A stretch of DNA of 64,000 nt from Desulfitobacterium_A nosdiversum (GCF_049860565.1 NZ_CP172056.1:2852001-2916000); one strand, 5' to 3'. Counted from the first letter of the stretch, positions 28,561 to 38,434 are shown. Notes: generated by a model not told the origin, from the sequence alone. Numbers and translations: made by a program.

Positions 28561-29475
28561 ATGTATGATGTTTTAATTATTGGAGCGGGTCCGGCAGGAC
28601 TTACAGCGGGGGTCTATGCCGCTCGCGGTGGGCTGAAAACGGGTATTATAGAGATGGCTATGCCTGGAGGACAAGCTGCCTCGACTGAGAAAATTGAAAA
28701 TTATCCTGGTTTTCCTGAAGGCATTAGCGGATTCGAGCTCATGAATAATTTTCATCTTCAAGCTCAAGCTTTTGGGGTTGAATTTATATTTGATCAAGTT
28801 AATGCCCTTGAACTCCAGGGATCAATCAAAAAGATTATTACCGAAACGCAAACCTTTGAAGCTAAAGCCGTAATTATTGCGGCCGGTTCAAAACCTCGCC
28901 TTTTAAACGTTCCCGGAGAAAATACATTTCACGGCCGAGGTGTTTCATATTGTGCAACCTGTGATGGAGCGTTTTTTAAAGGAAAAAAGGTTATTGTAGT
29001 CGGAGGCGGAGATGCAGCCTTAGAAGAAGGGGCGTATCTAACAAAGTTTGCAGAAAAAGTAACAATAATTCATCGCCGCTCAGGCTTTAGAGCCTCTCAA
29101 ATTGCCCTTGAACGGGCCAAAAGCAATTCAAAAATTCAATTTGTACTTGACACTGTTGTCGAAGAAATCATTGGCCAGGAACAGGTACAAGGTGTAAAAG
29201 TTAAAAACACAATGAGTGGCGAAACCCAGGTGCTTCCAGCTGACGGAGTATTTATTTATATTGGAACTGAACCGAACGCCGGTTTTTTACAAGGGGAAAT
29301 AGAAATAGATGAACGAGGCTATATAAAAACCGGAAATCTACTTGAGACAAATATCCCCGGGATTTTCGCAGCAGGTGATATTCGCAATACTCCTTTACGC
29401 CAAGTTGCAACTGCAGTTGGCGACGGTGCACTTGCTGCCGTCGAAGCAGAGAAATATTTATCTAAAATTAAGTAA
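28561..29475 (+). CDS. trxB: Thioredoxin reductase-like NAD(P)/FAD oxidoreductase
   Basis: 304 residues. FAD motif GAGPAG (8-13), redox pair Cys131-Ala-Thr-Cys134 (YCATCDGAFFKG), a NAD(P)-binding VVGGGDAALEE and a C-terminal FAAGDIRNTPLRQV. This is the normal low-molecular-weight thioredoxin reductase layout. ATG 28561 has GAGGTG correctly spaced; an upstream in-frame GTG overlaps that site. No thioredoxin gene is adjacent. A ferredoxin-dependent variant cannot be excluded by eye, although the dinucleotide motif looks intact. Confidence 0.9.
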   Translation: MYDVLIIGAGPAGLTAGVYAARGGLKTGIIEMAMPGGQAASTEKIENYPGFPEGISGFELMNNFHLQAQAFGVEFIFDQVNALELQGSIKKIITETQTFEAKAVIIAAGSKPRLLNVPGENTFHGRGVSYCATCDGAFFKGKKVIVVGGGDAALEEGAYLTKFAEKVTIIHRRSGFRASQIALERAKSNSKIQFVLDTVVEEIIGQEQVQGVKVKNTMSGETQVLPADGVFIYIGTEPNAGFLQGEIEIDERGYIKTGNLLETNIPGIFAAGDIRNTPLRQVATAVGDGALAAVEAEKYLSKIK

Positions 29476-29739
29476 AATAAAGTAATTTATGCCATCTATA
29501 GTATTTATAGGTAGATCAAATTCAATATTTATGATTTCAAAATAAGAGCTCTCACCTTAAGTATCAAAGACTTTGCAAATTTTTTGCGACAAATTTCGTT
29601 TTTATTATATCCATTCAGATTTTTCTAACATTTTAAAATATTTAATATCAAAAGCTTGTTTTTTTAGTGACTTTGTACTATTATTTTACATGAGACTCAT
29701 GATTAATTTCACAAGGTAAAGATAGAGGAGGGAGCTAGT

Positions 29740-30573
29740 TTGCATTTTGTCGTCTGTTTAAAGCAAGTACCGGATACTTCCGAAGTCCGGATTGATCCCG
29801 TGACAAATACCCTAATGCGTCAAGGGGTCCCATCCATTATTAATCCTTATGATGCACATGCTTTAGAAGAAGCAATTTGTCTTAAGGAAAAAGTCGGAGG
29901 AAAAGTAACTATTGTCAGTATGGGACCTCCGCAAGCAATCGAAGCCCTGAAAAAAGGAATGTCTTTTGGGGCTGATAGAGCAATTTTGCTGAGTGATAGA
30001 GCCTTTGGTGGTTCTGATTCTTTGGCAACTGCTTATATCATTTCCACGGCTATTCGAAAAATTCATGAAGAAGATCCAATCGATCTTCTCTTTGCGGGTA
30101 AAGAAGCTATTGATGGAGATACAGCACAAACAGGTCCTGGAATTGCCCAACGTTTAGGATTTCCTCAAATCACGTACTCGATTAAAGTTCGCGAAATTAC
30201 TGAGACATCTGTTACAGTTGAAAGAAAAACTGAAGGCGGCCGTCAGGTTGTACAAGCTCAATTACCTGCGTTGCTAACCGTTGAAAAAGAGCTTAACGAT
30301 TTACGTTATGCATCTTTGCCGAACATGATGAACGCTGCTAAATATGAGCCTGAAGTGTGGACTTCTAAATCCTTCCCTTTTGATGCAGCTCAAATGGGAC
30401 TTAAAGGTTCACCTACTAGTGTAGTGCGTATCTTCGCTCCTCCAGTTCGTTCTGGCGGAGAAAAAATAGATGCAACTAAAGATCCGGCGGGTACGGCGAA
30501 GTCAATTGTAGAGACATTGCTTAAAGAAAATATTATTTCTGATCGCCCCTTAGCGAAGGGAGGAAAACTTTAA
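29740..30573 (+). CDS. fixA: Electron transfer flavoprotein beta subunit (FixA)
   Basis: 277 residues, EtfB/FixA family: VVCLKQVPDTSEVRIDP at the N terminus, NPYDAHALEEA, the AMP/FAD-binding GKEAIDGDTAQTGPG and the late LPALLTVEKELNDLRY. TTG start at 29740 is supported by GAGGAGGGA. First gene of a fixABCX operon; its stop overlaps the start of fixB by one base. In Fix-type bifurcating complexes EtfB carries the bifurcating FAD; that role here is inferred from the operon. Confidence 0.95.
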   Translation: MHFVVCLKQVPDTSEVRIDPVTNTLMRQGVPSIINPYDAHALEEAICLKEKVGGKVTIVSMGPPQAIEALKKGMSFGADRAILLSDRAFGGSDSLATAYIISTAIRKIHEEDPIDLLFAGKEAIDGDTAQTGPGIAQRLGFPQITYSIKVREITETSVTVERKTEGGRQVVQAQLPALLTVEKELNDLRYASLPNMMNAAKYEPEVWTSKSFPFDAAQMGLKGSPTSVVRIFAPPVRSGGEKIDATKDPAGTAKSIVETLLKENIISDRPLAKGGKL

Positions 30574-31850
30574 TGGCCGTTATTGTAGACAAGGCTAAAT
30601 GTATCGGATGCGGTGCTTGTACAATGGAATGTCCTTTTGAAGCACTTGATATCATTGATGGTGTCGCCGTTGTAGACCCTGCAAAATGTAAAGATTGTAC
30701 TAAATGTACTAAGATCTGCCCTGCTGACGCGTTAAGTATGCCAGAGCGTGCTAAGAAAGCTCCGGAAAAAGCAGCTCAGCCGAATCAAGCTGCCTCCGCT
30801 GAAGAGAAAAAAGCTTCTAAAGCACAGCCCGCTGCTGAAGGGGAAGCAAGCGGAGTTTGGGTTATTGTAGAATATATCAATGGCAATATTTCTCAAGTCT
30901 CTTGGGAATTACTCGGTGAAGGCCGAAAACTTGCTGACGCACTGGGAACCGAACTTTGTGCTATTGTAACAGGTTATCAAGTGGATCATGTGGTTACTGA
31001 AGCCTTTGCTTACGGTGCCGAAAAAGTTTATGTCGTTGATAATCCAATTCTTAAAGATTACCGAACTGAACCCTACGCGGATGCGATTGTCGATCTTTCT
31101 CGTAAATATAAGCCTGAGATTATCCTTTGCGGCGCAACTTCTATGGGACGTGATGTTTTCCCTGCTGTTGCAACTCAACTTCAAACAGGTTTAACCGCTG
31201 ATTGTACGGTATTGGAAATTGATCCTGAAACAAGACTTTTTAAAATGACACGTCCTGCCTTCGGCGGAAATATTATGGCGACAATTCAATGTCGTACTCA
31301 TCGTCCACAAATGTCTACGGTACGTCCTCGGGTTATGGCTATGCCTGAACGAGTTGAAGGACGCGAAGGAATTATAGTTAGAGAAGAAGTAGCTCTAAAT
31401 GAAGCTGACTATCGCACTAAAGTAGTCGAATTCATTGCTGCTACAGCTAAGAGTGCTTTCTTGGACAAAGCAGAAATTATTGTTGCTGTAGGACTTGGTA
31501 TTGGTTCACAGAAAAACATGGTTATCGCCGAAGAACTTGCCGACGCTATTGGTGGTACGATAGCTGGTACCCGTGGTGCTGTTGAATCAGGTTGGCTTTC
31601 TCATGATCAACAAGTTGGACAAACAGGGGTAACTGTTCGTCCTAAGGTTTATATTGCGTTGGGGATTTCCGGTGCAATCCAGCACTTGGTCGGAATGCAA
31701 ACTTCTGACTATATTATTGCTGTTAACAGTGACCCGGAAGCTGCGATTTTTACGGTTGCTAATTACGGAATCGTTGGAGACCTCTTCCAAGTGGTTCCTG
31801 CCTTAACGGCTGAATTTAAGGAGCGCCTACAGCACGGCGCGGCGAAATAA
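30573..31850 (+). CDS. fixB: Electron transfer flavoprotein alpha subunit with N-terminal 2[4Fe-4S] domain (FixB)
   Basis: 425 residues. An N-terminal ferredoxin domain has two full cluster motifs (CIGCGACTMECPFEAL and CKDCTKCTKICPADAL). An Ala/Lys linker (about 63-90) joins it to the EtfA fold with the FAD-binding C-terminal region RGAVESGWLSHDQQVGQTGVTV (split here: RGAVESGWLS, HDQQVGQTG) and LGISGAIQHLVGM. The fused ferredoxin is common in clostridial EtfA. One-base overlap with fixA indicates coupling. Confidence 0.95.
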   Translation: MAVIVDKAKCIGCGACTMECPFEALDIIDGVAVVDPAKCKDCTKCTKICPADALSMPERAKKAPEKAAQPNQAASAEEKKASKAQPAAEGEASGVWVIVEYINGNISQVSWELLGEGRKLADALGTELCAIVTGYQVDHVVTEAFAYGAEKVYVVDNPILKDYRTEPYADAIVDLSRKYKPEIILCGATSMGRDVFPAVATQLQTGLTADCTVLEIDPETRLFKMTRPAFGGNIMATIQCRTHRPQMSTVRPRVMAMPERVEGREGIIVREEVALNEADYRTKVVEFIAATAKSAFLDKAEIIVAVGLGIGSQKNMVIAEELADAIGGTIAGTRGAVESGWLSHDQQVGQTGVTVRPKVYIALGISGAIQHLVGMQTSDYIIAVNSDPEAAIFTVANYGIVGDLFQVVPALTAEFKERLQHGAAK

Positions 31851-31861
31851 GGAGGGGCAAC

Positions 31862-33154
31862 ATGGAAAACTTTGATGTGATCGTCGTCGGCGGCGGTCCT
31901 GCCGGTCTGTCTGCCGCGATTAGTGCTGCAAAGGCAGGTATGAAAACCGTCGTCATTGAACGTGGAGATTATCCAGGAACTAAAAACGTAATGGGTGGGG
32001 TATTATATACCAAAGCAACTGAAGCCGTAGTTCCGGAATTCTGGAAAGACGCGCCTTTGGAAAGACCTGTTATTGAACAGCGTTATGGCTTTTTAAAGGG
32101 ACAGGAACTTATCATCGGCGGGTATCGCGATCCTGCTTGGGCTGAACCCCCTTATAATGCGCATACTGTTTTAAGGGTGAAATTTGACCGTTATCTTGCT
32201 GAAAAAGCGGTAGAAGCCGGAGTAATGATCATTCCTGAAACAGTTGTTGAAGATCTGCTTTATAAAGGAGATCAGGTCGTCGGTGTTCGCACTGGTCGTG
32301 CAGAAGGAGATCTCGGTACAAAAGTTGTTATTCTTGCCGAAGGTGCTAACAATTTTGTAGCAAGAAAAGCAGGACTGGCTAATCCGTTGCGTCCTGATGC
32401 TGTTGCAGTCGCAGTTAAAGAAATTATTGCCCTTCCTCCAGAAAAGATCGAAGATCGTTTCTGTTTAGAAGCTGGACAAGGAGCAACGATTGAGTTGTTT
32501 GGTGACTCAACTGACAGTATGTTAGGAACAGCTTTTGTTTATACTAACAAAGACTCGATTTCCATCGGTGTTGGGGTTATTCTTGAACAACTCATTGAGC
32601 AAAAATGGACTCCCAATGATCTCTTGGAAAATCTTAAAGCTAAGCCATATATTAAGCGTTTGCTTCAAGGAGGAGAAACCAAAGAATACTTGGCTCACTT
32701 ACTTCCTGAAGGCGGCTACAATGCTATGCCGAAACTCTACCGACAAGGGGTTTTAGTTGCTGGGGATACAGCCATGTTCGTTAACGGTATAAACCGTGAG
32801 GGCTCCAACTTAGCAATGACCTCAGGTAAAATTGCCGGACAAGTTGCTGCAGAAGCCATTAAGTCCGGTGACACAAGTGCTCAGGGAATGAGTGTTTATG
32901 AAACACGTGTTCGCGATTCCTTCGTAGTTAAGGACCTTTATAAGTATCGTAACCTGAATCACTTCCTTGAAAGTAAGCCTGACCTATTTAAGGTTTACCC
33001 AGAAATCCTTGCGGATTCTGCTCGTTTGTTCTTTACTGCTGATGGAGTACCCAAAAAAGATCGTTTTAAAGAAATTATGAAAAATGCTTTTGAAAAACGT
33101 TCAAAAGGCGCTATATTCAAAGATATTTTTGGCGCATGGAGGGCACTGAAATGA
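31862..33154 (+). CDS. fixC: FixC flavoprotein, ETF:quinone oxidoreductase family
   Basis: 430 residues. FAD motif VVGGGPAGLSAAISAAKAG, family segment GDYPGTKNVMGGVLY, and GVLVAGDTAMFVNGINREG with a C-terminal domain. In the Fix complex this subunit passes electrons to quinone. AAGGAGGGG precedes the ATG, 11 bp after fixB. The gene overlaps fixX by four bases (ATGA), so the two are co-translated. Confidence 0.95.
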   Translation: MENFDVIVVGGGPAGLSAAISAAKAGMKTVVIERGDYPGTKNVMGGVLYTKATEAVVPEFWKDAPLERPVIEQRYGFLKGQELIIGGYRDPAWAEPPYNAHTVLRVKFDRYLAEKAVEAGVMIIPETVVEDLLYKGDQVVGVRTGRAEGDLGTKVVILAEGANNFVARKAGLANPLRPDAVAVAVKEIIALPPEKIEDRFCLEAGQGATIELFGDSTDSMLGTAFVYTNKDSISIGVGVILEQLIEQKWTPNDLLENLKAKPYIKRLLQGGETKEYLAHLLPEGGYNAMPKLYRQGVLVAGDTAMFVNGINREGSNLAMTSGKIAGQVAAEAIKSGDTSAQGMSVYETRVRDSFVVKDLYKYRNLNHFLESKPDLFKVYPEILADSARLFFTADGVPKKDRFKEIMKNAFEKRSKGAIFKDIFGAWRALK

Positions 33155-33429
33155 AATTAGATGACAAGTTATATCTAGTGCGCTACAATACTGACAAGCT
33201 TAATCATATTAAAATTGCAGATAATGAAGTCTGTTTAAAATGTCAGGATAAGCCTTGCACCCGTATTTGCCCCGCACATGTTTATGACTGGGATGAAGAA
33301 GAAAACCGTATTTCAGTCGGCTATGAAGGGTGTTTAGAGTGCGGAACATGCCGTGTCGGATGTCCTAAGGGGAATATCCTATGGGAATACCCGCGTGGCG
33401 GATTCGGTGTTTCCTGGAAAAATGGATGA
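33151..33429 (+). CDS. fixX: FixX ferredoxin-like protein
   Basis: 92 residues, with the unusual FixX cysteine pattern: CLKCQDKPCTRICPA and a second CLECGTCRVGCPKGNILWEYPRGGFG. ATG 33151 overlaps the fixC stop and is spaced seven bases from GGAGGG; the in-frame ATG 33136 lies before that site. It completes fixABCX, which in anaerobes is taken to link NADH, quinone and low-potential ferredoxin by bifurcation. Confidence 0.95.
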   Translation: MKLDDKLYLVRYNTDKLNHIKIADNEVCLKCQDKPCTRICPAHVYDWDEEENRISVGYEGCLECGTCRVGCPKGNILWEYPRGGFGVSWKNG

Positions 33430-33484
33430 TTTCTCGCATCTTAAACTAGTTCTTTAGGCTGGCTCAATCTAGCTCAATACTGAC

Positions 33485-33522
33485 GAACTCTGCATCATAT
33501 ATGGTGGTGCAGAGTTCTTTTT
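33485..33522 (+). terminator. Terminator of the fix operon
   Basis: GAACTCTGCA (33485-33494) pairs with TGCAGAGTTC (33508-33517), followed by TTTTT. Confidence 0.9.
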
Positions 33523-33609
33523 AGTTAATTTTAAGACTTATCTTTGACAGCCTTAACCTTAACCTATAAAATTGAAAATCATGAGCATCTTAATTATTAG
33601 TGAGGGGAG

Positions 33610-34563
33610 ATGTCATTCATTTATCAAAAGCTTATATCTAACCTTGTCCAAAACGGTTGGGAAATTGAAAACTACAGTTCGGGTTGGACTGCCTTATTTA
33701 AAGAGAATCGTATTCTTCTTTTCTTAACATATTTACCAAAGCAACAAATCCCTCCTCTGCCAATAGACCCACAAATACAAAGAGCCGAGGCATTTCTCTT
33801 CTGTCCTGAAGGATTAAATTCAAAGGACCTCGATCAATCCGTACTGAGCAGCATTCAATCCTGGTTTATTGACCTTCAAACTGGATATGTCTTTCCATAT
33901 CCCCCTAATCCGAAACAAAAGACATGGGATTGGCTTATGACTTATCTAAATACAAGTGCTCAGGATTCTTTAAACCCTGATTTTGCGAATGCTGAGATTA
34001 ATCATACTTATACAAAAAAACACATTCCTTATATTACTTTTGTTCTCGCAGTCCTTAATCTTATCGTGTTTATCCTCATGACCTTGGCAGGAGGTTCAAC
34101 ATCTGAAAGAAATCTGATCATTTTCGGGGCCAAAGTCAATGAGCTTATTCTTGAGGGCCAAGTCTGGCGTTTTTTTACAAGCATGTTTATTCATATCGGT
34201 TTTTTCCATCTTGCATTTAACCTTTATGCCTTATGGATGCTTGGTTCATTTTGTGAAGAACGATTTGGCCGTAAACGTTTTCTTCTTATTTATTTATTCA
34301 CCGGAATTACGGGTTCGATTTTCAGCTTTCTTTTTACCGATGCCCTTTCAGCCGGTGCATCAGGAGCAATTTTTGGCCTTCTTGGCGCTTTAGTTCCTTA
34401 TGCTTGGAAGAAGCCTCAACTCTGGAAATCCGGCTTGGGCAAAAACCTGATTGTTATTATCATCATTAATTTAGGCTTGGGTTTGATTCAACCAGGGATT
34501 GATATTTATGCTCACTTAGGCGGGCTTATTTGCGGCTTAGCCTTTGGCTTTTTATTTCCATAA
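33610..34563 (+). CDS. Rhomboid-family intramembrane serine protease
   Basis: 317 residues. A cytoplasmic N-terminal domain (about 1-135) precedes six to seven membrane helices. The catalytic Ser lies in SAGASGAIFGLLGAL and the His in YAHLGGLICGLAFG; the oxyanion HIGFFHLAFNLYALW is present. The layout is like the Bacillus YqgP/GluP type. GAGGGGAG is very close to the ATG. Substrate unknown. A long hairpin lies 50 bp downstream. Confidence 0.9.
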   Translation: MSFIYQKLISNLVQNGWEIENYSSGWTALFKENRILLFLTYLPKQQIPPLPIDPQIQRAEAFLFCPEGLNSKDLDQSVLSSIQSWFIDLQTGYVFPYPPNPKQKTWDWLMTYLNTSAQDSLNPDFANAEINHTYTKKHIPYITFVLAVLNLIVFILMTLAGGSTSERNLIIFGAKVNELILEGQVWRFFTSMFIHIGFFHLAFNLYALWMLGSFCEERFGRKRFLLIYLFTGITGSIFSFLFTDALSAGASGAIFGLLGALVPYAWKKPQLWKSGLGKNLIVIIIINLGLGLIQPGIDIYAHLGGLICGLAFGFLFP

Positions 34564-34615
34564 AATACATTCTTGAATTTCGTATGCTTTTATTTTGGGT
34601 GGAGAAAATAGAATC

Positions 34616-34682
34616 GAAGCTCACAGTTTCTTAGCGAGGTGGTACGATAGTATTCATCGATAGTTAAGAAAATGTGAGCTTC
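34616..34682. repeat. Long interrupted hairpin in the rhomboid-PBP gap
   Basis: GAAGCTCACA (34616-34625) pairs with TGTGAGCTTC (34673-34682), and TTTCTTA (34627-34633) with TAAGAAA (34665-34671), giving 17 pairs with one mismatch. The 31-base loop contains GGTGGTACGATAG and an ATCGAT palindrome. Only a weak T-rich stretch follows, so it is not a classical terminator. Confidence 0.6.
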
Positions 34683-34699
34683 TTCCTTGCTTTATAACA

Positions 34700-34708
34700 T
34701 GGTATAAT
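34700..34708 (+). promoter_or_regulatory. Extended -10 promoter before the PBP gene
   Basis: TGGTATAAT fits an extended -10 (TGnTATAAT). It lies 37 bp before the TTG start of the PBP gene; no good -35 is visible, as often with extended -10 promoters. Confidence 0.55.
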
Positions 34709-34744
34709 CTAACTGTTAATGAATTAGAGAAAGTAGGATCATCA

Positions 34745-36802
34745 TTGAAATTTCCTCCAAAATCTTCACGAATAAAGGGGTACTTTACCCGTGAAAAATT
34801 TATTTATATAATATTATCTGCTCTGATGTTCACTATTGTTGGTAAATTATTTTATCTTCAAATCGTACAAGCTTCTGACCTTAAGGCTCAAGGCATCGAG
34901 CGTCGTACTCAGGATCAAAGCCTCCTTCCGGAAAGAGGACAAATTTTTGACGCACAAGGACATGTTCTGGCACAAAGCATACCTGTCAAAGGTGTTTACG
35001 CAGACCCAAAAACTTTAAATGATCTTATCTCGAATGGGAAAAAATACGATAAAAGTGATATTGCGAAAAAACTTGGAGATGTACTTGGATTAAAAAGTTC
35101 AGAAATTCTTGATAAACTTAATAAAGATCTTTCCTGGGTAAGCTTAGCTCACCAGGTTGATATATCTAAAGTAGAACAAATACAGGCTTTAAAAATCCCC
35201 GGAGTTGGCTTTAGCGATGAACAAAAACGTGTTTATCCCATGGAATCATTAGCTTCATCCGTATTAGGCATTGTTAAACTCTCAGGAGAAGGGGCTGAAG
35301 GGCTAGAACTTGCTTATGATAAAGAACTTTACGGAACTCCGGGTTATACCTCGCAGCAGCAAGATTCCGGCTTATCTTCGGTTTTAGATACTCTTGATAA
35401 TAGTAAAACTCCGCAAAAGGGAGCTAATCTAACGCTGACACTGGACTCCACCATACAATATTTAGTTGAACAACAGCTTGATGATATTGTAAAAACAACT
35501 CATGCAAAACGAGTCTCAATTTTAGCAATGGACCCGATGACTGGTAAAATCTTAGGTATGGGATCTCGCCCAAACTTTAATCCAAACGATTACAATAAAA
35601 CAGATGCCGAAAATCGTAAAAATTTAAGCATCAGCATGTCCTATGAACCGGGTTCAACATTTAAAATTATTACAGGTGCTGCTGCCCTTGAGGAAGGAAG
35701 GATAACTCCTACCGATAAGTTTGAAGATCCCGGTTATTACAAAGTAGGAAATCGCGTAATTACGAACTGGGACTCTGATCAACTTGTTCACGGTTGGTTA
35801 GATTTTACACAAGGTATGGAGCTTTCAGATAATGTCGTTCTTTCACAAGTCGGTACGAAATTAGGCATTGCTCCTTTTTATACCTACTTAAAAGCTTTTG
35901 GGTTTGGAACTAAAACAGGAATAGACATCGCCGGGGAAGAAAGCGGATTGCTTGTTCCCCAGGACGAAGCGAGACCTATTGATCTGGCGACAATGTCATT
36001 TGGTCAAGCGAATTTGGTTACTCCCATTCAATTATTGTCCGCTATTTCTGCCGTTGCTAACGGAGGCACTTTGTATAAGCCGTATATTGTTGATAAAGTG
36101 GCCTACGCAGATGGAACTGTGAAACAGACTAAACCAACGCCTGTCCGCCAGGTCATTTCCAAAACTACAGCTTCTCAAATGACTGGAATACTTGAAAAAG
36201 TTGTATCAGATGGAACAGGCCGGCTTGCTCAAATTCCGGGTATCCAGGTAGCTGGAAAAACAGGAACAGCTCAAAAAATTGACCCCAAGACCGGAAACTA
36301 TTCTACGACTGATTTTATTGCCTCTTTTACTGCCTATGCTCCAGCCGACAACCCTAAAATTGCCGTATTAATCACAATTGATACCCCTCGAGGTGAAAGC
36401 CATCAAGGAGGAACGTTAGGCGGACCAAGAGCTAAAGCAATTCTTGAAGGTGCTTTGCAATACTATGGAATTCCGGTTGAAAAAGAAACCGTTAGCGCTG
36501 TGTCAAGTTTACCGGATCAAACTTTTGTTCGTCCCACTCCACAACCTGTAACCCCAGTTCGCCAACCGTTAGCGGGAGAAGCAGTAGTTCCAGATTTAAC
36601 CGGTTTAACATTACGTCAAGCAGGAGAAGCACTTGCGAAAGTTGAATTGCATTTTAACTTTTCGGGAAGTGGTTTAGTTAAATCCCAAACACCTTCTCCA
36701 GGGCAAGTCGTCAATAAAGGTTCTACCGTTAATATCAAATTTTCCCCGCTTAATGAACAAACGAATACATCAAGCCAGAGTCAGAAAGCTAACTCTCCCT
36801 AA
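34745..36802 (+). CDS. Class B penicillin-binding protein with PASTA domain (SpoVD/FtsI-like)
   Basis: 685 residues. One N-terminal membrane helix (about 18-38), a dimerisation domain and a transpeptidase domain with Ser304-x-x-Lys307 (GSTFK), Ser361-Asp-Asn363 and Lys505-Thr-Gly-Thr508. A single PASTA domain (about 615-670, VVPDLTGLTLRQAGEAL) is at the C terminus, as in SpoVD. It cross-links peptidoglycan on the outer face of the membrane. It is away from the mra/dcw cluster and is flanked by its own promoter and terminator, so an additional or sporulation-type PBP is likely. TTG start. Confidence 0.92.
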   Translation: MKFPPKSSRIKGYFTREKFIYIILSALMFTIVGKLFYLQIVQASDLKAQGIERRTQDQSLLPERGQIFDAQGHVLAQSIPVKGVYADPKTLNDLISNGKKYDKSDIAKKLGDVLGLKSSEILDKLNKDLSWVSLAHQVDISKVEQIQALKIPGVGFSDEQKRVYPMESLASSVLGIVKLSGEGAEGLELAYDKELYGTPGYTSQQQDSGLSSVLDTLDNSKTPQKGANLTLTLDSTIQYLVEQQLDDIVKTTHAKRVSILAMDPMTGKILGMGSRPNFNPNDYNKTDAENRKNLSISMSYEPGSTFKIITGAAALEEGRITPTDKFEDPGYYKVGNRVITNWDSDQLVHGWLDFTQGMELSDNVVLSQVGTKLGIAPFYTYLKAFGFGTKTGIDIAGEESGLLVPQDEARPIDLATMSFGQANLVTPIQLLSAISAVANGGTLYKPYIVDKVAYADGTVKQTKPTPVRQVISKTTASQMTGILEKVVSDGTGRLAQIPGIQVAGKTGTAQKIDPKTGNYSTTDFIASFTAYAPADNPKIAVLITIDTPRGESHQGGTLGGPRAKAILEGALQYYGIPVEKETVSAVSSLPDQTFVRPTPQPVTPVRQPLAGEAVVPDLTGLTLRQAGEALAKVELHFNFSGSGLVKSQTPSPGQVVNKGSTVNIKFSPLNEQTNTSSQSQKANSP

Positions 36803-36827
36803 ACCTAATTTTTAAAGTTAAGAAATT

Positions 36828-36853
36828 AAACCCGGCTTTACGTCGGGTTTTTC
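36828..36853 (+). terminator. Terminator after the PBP gene
   Basis: AAACCCG (36828-36834) and CGGGTTT (36844-36850) with TTCC after the arm. Confidence 0.8.
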
Positions 36854-36962
36854 CTTGGTCACATCTCTTTCAATACAACTTCAATTCTTAATTCGGGTAT
36901 GCTAGGATAGACTGTAATGAATTAGATTATAACAATTAAATTGTTAAATCGGAGGTATAAGA

Positions 36963-38354
36963 ATGCGTCTAGATCATGAAATTGATAATTTAAAGGACGA
37001 GCTCATTACTGCTGTTCAGACCTGTGTACGTTTTAATAGTGTTAAAAATACGAAAAATGCCGGTCCGGGTGCACCATTTGGACCAGGTATACAACAATGT
37101 CTTGAATGGACTCTCGCTTTAGGGGAAAAATTAGGATTTACCGTCCGTAATTTTGAAGGATATGCAGGACATATTGAAACAGGGGAAGGAGAACTTCTTG
37201 GTATTCTCGGTCATTTAGATGTTGTTCCTGAAGGAGATGGATGGTCAGTTCCGCCTTTTAGCGGTCAAATTGTTAAGGGAAGGATTTACGGACGTGGGGC
37301 AACGGATGACAAAGGACCCTCTTTAGCCGCTTTGTTTGCCATGAAGGCAATAGAAAATGCAGGACTTACGTTTAACAAGCGCATACGGCTTATTTTAGGC
37401 ACAGATGAAGAATCCGGCTGGGGGGATATGGATTATTATAAGCAGCATTCCGACCTCCCTAAGCTCGGATTTGCACCTGATGCAGAATTTCCCCTTATCC
37501 ACGCCGAAAAAGGGATCCTACATATTGAATTCTCAAAACGCTATAATCGCTTACCCCATCTTCTGCTTCTTCAAGGTGGAGAGCGTGCTAATGTTGTCCC
37601 TGATTTATGTCAAATAGAACTTCAAAATCTGAATCAAAATGAAGTAGCCGATGCATTAAAAGCTTTTAATTTCCCTGAAGGGGTGACAGCACACCTTGAC
37701 CCTCAATCTAATTCTGAAACAATAAAACTTAGCTTTAAGGGATCAGGAGCTCATGGAAGCATGCCTCATCTAGGGAAAAATGCCGTAATTTATGCCTTGC
37801 GTTTTCTTGCAACTTTAGCCTTGAGTTCAGACGAACAAGAACTGATCCAATGGCTCAACAAATATCCTGGAACGGGTTTTAATGGAGAAGGATTTGGTGT
37901 AACGTTAAGCGATGAGCCTTCGGGTAAGCTTTCCCTGAACCTCGGTGTTATGAATCTGACCTCACAGGAATCAGTTCTTGTGATCGATATTCGTTATCCG
38001 GTTTTATCTGAATATGATGATGTTATAAATCCAATTCAAGAGATCGCATCTGCTCATAATTTTAAACTTAATATTCTTAGTCATCAAAAAGCGCATTATG
38101 TTCCAAAAGATAGTCAAATCGTTAAGTCACTGCTAAGTGCATATAAAGAGATCACAGGTAAAGAGGGTGACGCTTTTGCTATCGGTGGGGGAACCTATGC
38201 CAAGGTTATGGAACAAGGTGTAGCTTTTGGACCGACGCTTCCGGGTGAACCTGAGATCATTCATTGCCCTGATGAATATATATCCATTGAAAACCTGATC
38301 TTAACGACAAAAATATATGCACAAGCCTTATTAAATCTTGCGGTTAATCCTTGA
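36963..38354 (+). CDS. pepV: PepV-like M20 dipeptidase
   Basis: 463 residues, M20A metallopeptidase of the PepV group. Metal-binding motifs are GHLDVVPEGDGW, GRGATDDKGP and LGTDEESGWGDM; the lid-domain region follows. The C-terminal IIHCPDEYISIENL contains the last ligand. It cuts dipeptides in the cytoplasm. CGGAGG precedes the ATG. It is followed by three M42 aminopeptidase genes, so this stretch looks devoted to peptide breakdown. Confidence 0.93.
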   Translation: MRLDHEIDNLKDELITAVQTCVRFNSVKNTKNAGPGAPFGPGIQQCLEWTLALGEKLGFTVRNFEGYAGHIETGEGELLGILGHLDVVPEGDGWSVPPFSGQIVKGRIYGRGATDDKGPSLAALFAMKAIENAGLTFNKRIRLILGTDEESGWGDMDYYKQHSDLPKLGFAPDAEFPLIHAEKGILHIEFSKRYNRLPHLLLLQGGERANVVPDLCQIELQNLNQNEVADALKAFNFPEGVTAHLDPQSNSETIKLSFKGSGAHGSMPHLGKNAVIYALRFLATLALSSDEQELIQWLNKYPGTGFNGEGFGVTLSDEPSGKLSLNLGVMNLTSQESVLVIDIRYPVLSEYDDVINPIQEIASAHNFKLNILSHQKAHYVPKDSQIVKSLLSAYKEITGKEGDAFAIGGGTYAKVMEQGVAFGPTLPGEPEIIHCPDEYISIENLILTTKIYAQALLNLAVNP

Positions 38355-38395
38355 TTGTAAAAAACCAGAAATAGAACATAAATATATAAATTCTT

Positions 38396-38434
38396 AACTC
38401 CGTTATCGTGTTAATCTGATACGGGGTTTATTTT
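38396..38434 (+). terminator. Terminator after pepV
   Basis: AACTCCGT(T)ATC and GATACGGGGTT arms around a short loop, followed by TATTTTT. Confidence 0.75.

Noticed and set aside
34616..34682. T-box leader, prompted by GGTGGTACGATAG
   Set aside because: No specifier stem, no terminator/antiterminator pair, and it lies upstream of the PBP promoter rather than in a tRNA-linked gene leader.
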